DNA of 64,000 nt from Incurvaria masculella (lineage: Eukaryota > Arthropoda > Insecta > Lepidoptera > Incurvariidae): contig OX335656.1 of NCBI GenBank assembly GCA_946894095.1, positions 139,001 to 203,000 of the forward strand. Direction: 5' to 3'. Below are positions 38,801-47,800 of this stretch, piece by piece; positions within the stretch are counted from its first letter, which is position 1, and the number at the start of each line of letters is the position of its first letter. The translations under genes were made by a program, and so were the position numbers. Below the pieces are notes generated by a model. The model searched no databases, was not told where the DNA came from, and worked only from the letters and a program-made list of their open reading frames with translations.

Positions 38801-41800
38801 CCGCCAGCCGGTCCAGCGCGGCGCCGGCAGCGCGGCCGGCAGCAGCAGGCCCAGCGAGGGCGCGGGCGGCGCGCGGCCCAGCACCGCCGCCAGCGTCGCC
38901 GCCAGCTCGGTCTGGCGCACGCGCGCGCCCGGCGGCCCCGACCCCCACGCCCACCCGCCCGCCGAGTGTAGCAGCAGCGCCGCCTCCGTCTCCAGAGCGC
39001 TGTCGCCGCCGTGGTCGCCTACACTTGCCAAATATATTTGTGTGAATTTCAGTACCCAATCCTTCTTTATCCAAATTAAGTTTTTATGACGATTGTATGG
39101 AAAGGTCCTGACTAAAACAAGTTGTCAAAAAAAACAAAGTTGTCTATGGCTGCGTCTGTCAGTGCAGTGACAGATCGAATTGTAATTTCTGGCTAGGCAA
39201 GTGCTAGCCAGAAAAAGCAAGCTAGGACAAAGAGTCAATATTTTAAGTCTTCACGAGAAGAAGCCGACGTCTTAGAGGGAGTGCGTGCATTGGCCGCTGA
39301 GTTACCTCCCGTGAACAGTGTAATTATAGGAAATTATGGAATACCTAGTCTGCGAAATTCCACACCTTATTCGTTCTTTAATAAGTTGGAAGATAGTGCG
39401 CACATACCGGTGTCGGTCATACCGTGGTCGCCCAGCACGCAGAGCAGCGTGTCGGGCGGCAGGTGGCGCACGAGGCGGGCGAGCCGCGCGTCCAGCTCGC
39501 CCAGCTTGCGCGCCATCTCGGCGTGGTGCGGCCCGTAGCGGTGCCCGGCGTGGTCGACACCCAGGTAGTGCGCCACCAGCAACTGCCAGTCTTCACGTTC
39601 CAGCTCGGAGTATATAACTGAGTCCACTTCTGAAAACATTAACTAACTGTGATTTTTCCATTTTTATGACATGAAGTTATTGCGTTTTTTTTTAAAACTA
39701 CAGCAATTTGTATGTGTATTTAATTTGAAGATCATGCAAATTGTTAGGGCAAAGAATGGTGTTGCATTAAAAAGATTCTAGGTGTAGGAAACCTACTGAG
39801 CGTGCTGATGGTTCCAGCGGCCTGGGACCAGCCACACCCATGTATCGTCGCCGAGCAACAGTGTAGAATGTTAGTGCTCATGAATGTCAGAAGAGGAGGG
39901 CACACCATTGTCGACTTGTGAAGATCCCATGTATGAAGGAGTACTGAGCGTGTTGGCGGCAACAGCGGCGCCCACGTGTCGTCGCCGAGCAGCAATTTAG
40001 AATGCCAGGGCGGATGAATATCAGAAGTAGGGGGCGCACCGTTGTCGACAGTGTCGAGATTTCAGGTGTGAAGGAGTACAGAGCATGCTGACAGTGCCAG
40101 CGGCCTGAAAATAGCCGCGCCCACGTATTTTCGCTAAGTAGTAGTTTGGGGGTCCCATACAAAAAAAACGTGATTTTTTTGTGGTAAATGTTGTGCGATG
40201 GTACGGACCCTTCCAGTGCGAGTCCGACTCGCACTTGGCCGGTACCGAGCAGAGATATAGAATGTCAGGGCTGATGAATGTCAAAAGGAGGGGGCACACA
40301 TTGTCGACAGTGTCGAGATCCCAGGTGTGAAATAGTACTGAGCGTGCTGGCGGTTCCAGCGACTTGGGAACAGCTGCACTCATGTATCGTCGCCGAGCAG
40401 CACTGTAGAATATCAGTGCTGATGAATGTCAGAAGGAGGGGCCGCACCATTGTCGACAGTGTCGAGATCCCAGGTATGGAAGGAGTACTGAGCGTGCTGG
40501 CGGTGCCAGCGGCCTGGAAACAGCCGCGCCCACGTATCGTCACCGAGCAGTACGGCGAGCCCACCGCCCTTCACCACCTGCACACATACACGCACTGCTC
40601 AATATTTTAATAACTTTTTTTGTAGCTGGATGGATGGCTAATACCACACCCATATTCATCATATTGGCCCAACAGACTGCATTCCCCGAGGAATTAGGTG
40701 CCATGCAAGAACCTTCCTTTTGTGAGTGGCCCACTGTGGACGGCCCCGTGCGAAGAAAGCTAACATTACATATTTGTTACATAATTTCTAATCCTAGAAC
40801 GGGCCACACCTTGTTGGGAAGCAATGCACAAGTATTTTTGATCTTGCTGTTGGACTTACTAGAAAGCATAGATTTAATTGTACCACTTTGTGAACACTCC
40901 TACTATGAATATACTAAATACGAGTAAATAAAAATAAAGAAAAAATATACTGCTCTATCTAATCTAAAGGCTACTGCCAACAATTCTATAACACCTGGGT
41001 CGGTCAAAAATGTGCTAAAAATGATAGGGCCGATGACAGATCCCTGTGTCACCTGCCACTTAGGACTTGATGGGGCTCCGAAACTGTCTCTTCCACTCTC
41101 ACTCTGAATTCCAGGCCAGAAGCCTTCCACGAAAGTCGAAGTGCTCTTATTTGAGCAGCAGCTGTTTTATTTTAACATATTTTTTTTATTTTAAAATTGT
41201 AATTGCACACAATATGTAACTAATCAAACTTTGTTAATGATTTATGTGTAGATAGAAGGTAGGAGAAAGACGTGACCTGATCGATTAGATTGTCCTCCTG
41301 TATTTCTGCCGTGTGGAAGTTATCGCCGGCATCGAGGAAGGTGGGTAGCGAGCCGGTCACCAGCGCCTTAAGCCGCTGCAGCGTGGTGGTGGGCGGGTCG
41401 GCCACGAAGCGGAACAGCCGCGTAGTGTTGGGCTGCGCCAGGAGTGCTCGGACGCTCGGCAGCTTATTGAGATATGCCGGCGGCTGTGCCAGCCCCTCCA
41501 CGTACTCTGCGAAGTCGTAGCGGAATGCGTCCACCACCACCAGGAGGACTCGCGCTGCGCCCGAGTTCGGCCCGCACACCTAATGCACGCACATCCATAG
41601 AGTTCATTAAATATGTAGGTGTTGAGACAGTCACAAGAGAATTTCATGCATGCATCTGCACCATCAATCTGCCGGACTAGGCAGTTGTTGGAATTATATG
41701 TTTATGCATATATGCTGTTTTTGCTTACATCTAGAAATCATATTGCTTTCAGATTTCTAATGTTAAAACGGATTCTGTACCCAAAGGGTACATTGGGTAA

Positions 41801-44800
41801 ATTGTTTAACATTTGAAAGAAAATGTTTGCTAGTTTTTTAAACACTTCTAGAGACCTGCAGCTGTATTCAGAGTGGGCGGTCTAACTTTAATCCGCCTGA
41901 CTAAACCGGTTTTTGTATGGTTAGTCTGGTGCTAATCTCGTATTAAGTTTTGACAGATGCCCTCTGAATATGACTGCTGGTGTTTAATATGATTTGGTTT
42001 GGATTTATATTGTGGATGCTCCCATAAAAACATATGATATTAAAAAATATAATTATTATAGGGTAGCCAGTGCTTCCTCACTTCTAAACAGACTAGTTTC
42101 CAATAAATACTTAAACACCAAAACATTTTTCCGAAAAAATTATACCACTCTGTTTTATGGTTGTACATTTGAGGTCCTTGAAATAAATATAATTTTTGAG
42201 AAAAATTTGTTCAACATTTATGTGGCATACAACTCGAACATACAAGCAATGAAATTCGTGTGCAATGGAAATGTGGTGTATTCGGGTATCAAGTTTTGTT
42301 CGGGCGGGACCTGATAGAAATCCCAATTATACGGGCCATTCGGAATATGAAGTACTAGCTGCGGTACCCGGCTCCGCTCGGGTTAGTGTCGGCTAAATTA
42401 TCTCATGGATAAAAAGTATCCGACATGACTGGTCCATAATAGGGTCAAACTGGTCCAGGACAATGTATCCATGTACCAAATTCAATCAAGATCGTTCGAG
42501 CCGAAATAGCATGATTTAATGAGAAACATCCAATAATTCCCATTTAGAGCTTCGTTGACGTTTGGTGGCTATTTAAAAAAAAAACATTTGCCGCGAGAAC
42601 CTTTCTGCACTTTCACTGCTACATTGCTTACCTAGTAAGTAACGTGTAACGTAGGTAAGTTTTGCGTGGACTCCAACCCACAGCCAGCCTCAACATCGAA
42701 AACAGTAACCCATCTCGAACCTGACTGCTCCCAGAGATGCTATACATTGATAAAATACGCATATAAATCAGGTAAGTGGTTCGCATGTTATAAGACTTTC
42801 AGACTCACTACTTACTCTTCTGGTAATGAAGCGTTATATTATGTAATCTATAAGTTTTTAGTAGAATCAGGCTAGACGTAGATACAATGCACATCTAAAT
42901 CGAGTAATTGGTTCTCAAGGATTTTATTCTGTTGGTCGCTCCTCCGGCGATTTAGCGTGATGCCAAGTAGTCCTAAAGTTGCAGGAAATACCAAGCCGTA
43001 CTTCAGTAAAAGTAAGATGGGGCTGTCATACAAAATTGCAGTTTGTATGAAAGCCCCATCTTAGCGTAAGCGGAACTGAATTCTATTTAGCCAATCCTAA
43101 TTCCCGGGTAGTTAAATGTACATGTACTAAGTTTTACAAATCGCTAGTGCCTTGAAAATTCGCCAAACGGACACCAAACAGTCACGACGTCTGCCCTCCC
43201 CCCGCCGCCGCGCCCCGCCACCGCCCCCGGCTCCTCTCCCCCTAGTGTGAAGTAGCGCTACCGGCATCGTTTTCGCAGCCCCGTGAAAGTTCTAAAGCCC
43301 ATGGGCACATAAATTGTAGCCTATGTGTTATTCTGATGTATAAGCTATATTATTGTAAAGTTTCATTAGAATCCATTCAGTAGTTTTTACGTGAAAGAGT
43401 AACAAACATCCATCCATCCATCCATCCATCCATCCATCCATCCATCCATTATTACAAACTTTCCCCTTTATAATATTTATTAGATTAGATTAGATATTAG
43501 ATATTAGATTGGGCTAATATCATAATGGCAGTAGTGTGGCATTAGCCATCAATGTCAGGTTGCATAAAAAAAAACTATATATGGAGCGATGATATATTTT
43601 TATGCAATGACCTAAGAATTTTTTTTTTTTTTTTTTTTGATGGCATTAATAATATTATTTTTTTATGAAAAACCGGCTGTGCTGAGAACCAAACGTGCTC
43701 AGAAAAGCCAAATACACCTCGCCTCGCGAAACCACGCTCAGCGAGGCACCATACCAGCGTATTTGCGGACTATTGCTGACCTATAGAGCTTGTTCAAATT
43801 ACAATTCTTATACGGAAAGGCACTCGCCGGCAGACAGTTCCATATCTTAGTGGTGGGCAAAGAAATGAGTTTGAGAAACGGTTAGTTCTCAAAAGCCTAA
43901 TGGCCTCTGATTCTCTGCGGCGAGTGCTCTGCATACAGGTAGAATAGGGAGGAATCAGGGATGCAAGTTCCACAGAGCAATGTTCATGGTAGTAACTGTA
44001 GACTGTACTGTAAACAAACCGTCTGTGGCTCAGGGTCTCCAGACGCCAGCAGGTACTGGGGACTACCTACTCATATGTAGCTACAGTAAACTCTATATCA
44101 ACGTTCTCTTCTGCATTTCTTATTCTTTTTCTATCTACCACTATGAAAATATCCTGCAAATCAGAAGGAACGAAAATGATCGGAGTGCACCCACATTTAA
44201 AAAAAAAATGTTTTGCTTTATTAGTTGACATCTGTAAGATAAAGTGTAATAAATTATTTTTAAATAAAAAAAAACCGCCATCAAAAAACACTAAAAAGTA
44301 AAAAATTATTGGAAACTTTTAATTATATATTAACGATAAAATATTTTAATACCTTAACTAATTATCTTCTTTATTAATTTTTTTACAACTTCTTTATTTC
44401 TAATCACCATTTGAAGTCATTTTGAAGCCGACAACTTGTTTGCACCTTCCCATACAAGAATTCCATATTTGAAAAGACTTTGGACTGGGGCGAAATGTAT
44501 CACCTTTAGAAATTGTAGGGTCCTTCCCCTGTTTTGTGCAAATTAGAGCATTGTGGCGGAACGTAAAAACATTAAGTATTTGTGGTTATTTTTTTCACAA
44601 ACGTAACCTTGATTTTTTTCTGATTAATAATTTATGAAAGGCACTCATATACCTTAGTACTTTTTCAGTAAACATTTTTTTAAATATAGTCTATTGATGG
44701 TTATGAAATGGGGCCGGATGAATATAATATTATAGACGTATTGTTATACAAAAAAATCAGCAAATTGAATTTTTATTTTATTCAACACACACCTACTAAA

Positions 44801-47800
44801 ATTGTTTATTATTATTGTTGCAAAGAGAGCATTACTAAAAAATAAAAATAAAAACAATCATAATTATCTAAAATAACACAAGGCATCAATAAGATACTGT
44901 TGGCGGAAAATCTCCAAATTAATTAATGCTTTTAAGAAACAAAACAAAAAAATTTTTTTTTCAATATACTACAGTTAATAGATGTCTTATTTGTGTGTAA
45001 TCTGTCTGTAAACACTAAATACACTGTTATACATGTATGTATACGATGATTATACATAGGTTTGTCGCCATTTCCTTTAAGGTGGCCCAACCCGCTCATT
45101 TCCCCATACAAAAGGGGAAAGAAGATCACGCCTATATTTCTTTTCAGAGATCCAAAAATTTGCTCAATATAGCTTTATTTGATTGAACTAGATGTCTGAT
45201 GACCATTGGCATTGTAAAATTGTGTTTGGTTTCCAAGTTATAACGTCCGAAAGTTCGGATTTTTCGCGCGTTTTATACAATTACTTTGGAGGTGGAATAC
45301 GCAATGATAAAGTAAGAACATCTTAAAAAGATTAGTCATCAGACATAGCTTGTTTAATCAAAATTTATAATCTATTTGGTTTTTGTTAGATTTTTGACTA
45401 CAGCGGTCGTGGTTTACTTTTAGCTATAAGTCGTTTTGAAATTAAAATTTTCGTAAATCTTACCAAATCATACACTATGCACATTGTCTTTTTTGTGGAC
45501 AGGTTGCATCTTCCTCATAACGGAGCCTGTCTTATTCTTAGAAACAGAGAAGGTCCCAGAGCGCAACAGCACGGTTTTGTACCGTGCCCGCAAATGAGTT
45601 GAGGCCGCCGGGTTGGGCCACCTTAAGTTGTGTTTTTCCATTTTTCTTTATTCTGTATAAAGAAAAACGGAATTATTTTTGTTGTTTCAGCAAAAAGTTC
45701 CTTTACCATCCTTTATGAATTCGGACGGTAAGGAAGGTAATGAATAGGAATTTCATTTTGAATATTTAATTTAAATTGCTTAAAAATTACGAATGAGAAA
45801 AACTTTAAAACTTCATTAAAGGTGAAGCCCCTCAAAACAAACAAATTGGTAAAGTAAGTAAACATAATTCATATATACAGTAGACTCTCATTAATTCGAA
45901 ACTCGAGGGACTATAGCGAATTATAGAGTGTTTGAAATATCAAATGGTTCGAAAATTTTGAGAGAAAATAATTCAAACTTCGAATTATTAAGTGTTGATC
46001 AATTATTATTTAACTAGCTGCGGTACCCGGCTTCGCTCGGGTTAGTGTCGGCTAAATTATTTCATGGATAAAAAGTAGCCCACATGACTGATCCAAAATA
46101 GGGTCAAACTGGTCCAGGACAATGTATCCATCTACCAAATTTAATCAAGATCGTTCGAGATGAAATAGCATGATTTAATGAGAAACATCCAATAATTCCC
46201 TTTTAGAGCTTTGTTGACATTTGGTGGCTTGCACTGTAACATTGCTTACCTAGTAAGTAAGTAACGTGTAACGTAGGTAAGTTTTGCGTGGACTCCAACC
46301 CACAGCTAGCCTCAACATCGGAAACAGTAACCCATCTCGAACCTGACTGCTCCCAGAGAGACATTGATAAAATACGCACATAAATCGGGTACGTGGTTCG
46401 CAAGTTATAAGAATTTAACACTCACTACTCACCCTTCTGGTAATGAAGCGTTATATTATGTAGCCTATAAGTTTTGAGTAGAATCAGGCTAGACGTAGAT
46501 ACAATCCGCATCTAAATCGAGTAATTTGTTCTGAAGGATTTTGCCAAGTAGTTCTAAAGTTGCGGAAAATACCAAACCGTACTTCAGTACAATTAGTAAG
46601 AGTAAGCGAGCCCCCCCCCCTCCAGCTGCCGCCCTCCCGCCGAGCCGTGCATAGCATTGCAGTTTGTATGACAGCCACATCTTAGCGCAAGCGGAACTGA
46701 ATTTCAAATTTCAAATTTCAAATTTCTTTATTAGACTGTTTATGAAACAAATTACACAAGTAGCTTAATATGTAATATTAGTGTTACTATTTATAAATAA
46801 GCAGCCACATGTGGCAGTTCCTACCACCTAAACTGGCCCGTAGGCTGTCTCATAGGTGGCAGGTTAGCGTTCTAGCCTAAGTACGCAATACTACACCTGC
46901 AGTCCTGGCACTAGTATTGTGTTCTCAATACATACTAATACTGCGGATGCATACAGCTCACAAACACAGCCAGTCATTTAAAACTGTTTCATCATTGCAA
47001 TGACAAAATTTTGTTGAACGGAATGAGATAAACCGCTTTAAAAATGAATATATTGGGAATGTGGGTAGGTAGAACTTACAATAGTGCAGACCAGTATCAG
47101 ATTCTATCTATCGGCTGTTTGTCAAGAGAGTGTCAAAGAACAGAATAAGTTAAGACACACCACAGCTTAAGAAATATACATGCTTCAATTAAATTTGTGT
47201 ACTTATGTTTTACTTATGACAGTAAAGTAAAAAAAAAAATAGTACTAAGTTTTTCAAGTTTAAGGACCAAATTCCAGCAATGAATTATATACTAATAATA
47301 ATAATAATAATAATAGTAAAAAATATTTAATAATATTAATATATATATTTTAGCTAAATTCTATTCAGCCTATCCTAATTCCCGTGTAGTCAAATGTACG
47401 TGTACTAAGTTTCATCTCATGCAAATAATCGGTTTAAGAGTTATGGAGGAACATACATACATATTTACAGAAATGATTTCTAAAAATCGTCAATTTAGTT
47501 TCAGTATCATAAATAAAGTCTACAAACCTATCCTACTAATACTATAAAGGGGAAAGTTTGTAATAATGGATGGATGGATGTTTGTTACTCTTTCACGTAA
47601 AAACTACTGAATGGATTTTAATGAAACTTTACAATAATATAGCTTATACATCAGAATAACACATAGGCTACAATTTATAAAGATATTGTGCCCATGGGCT
47701 TTCGAACTTTCACGGGGCTGCGAAAACGATGCCGGTAGCGCTACTTCACACCAAGGTGAGCGGGGACGGGGGCGGTGGCGGGAGCGGTGGCGGGGGGTGC

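Noticed and set aside
38775..39538. Plus-strand ORFs over PIGO exons 4 and 5
   Set aside because: They are antisense to exons whose minus-strand products carry VDHAGH and GDHGM motifs.
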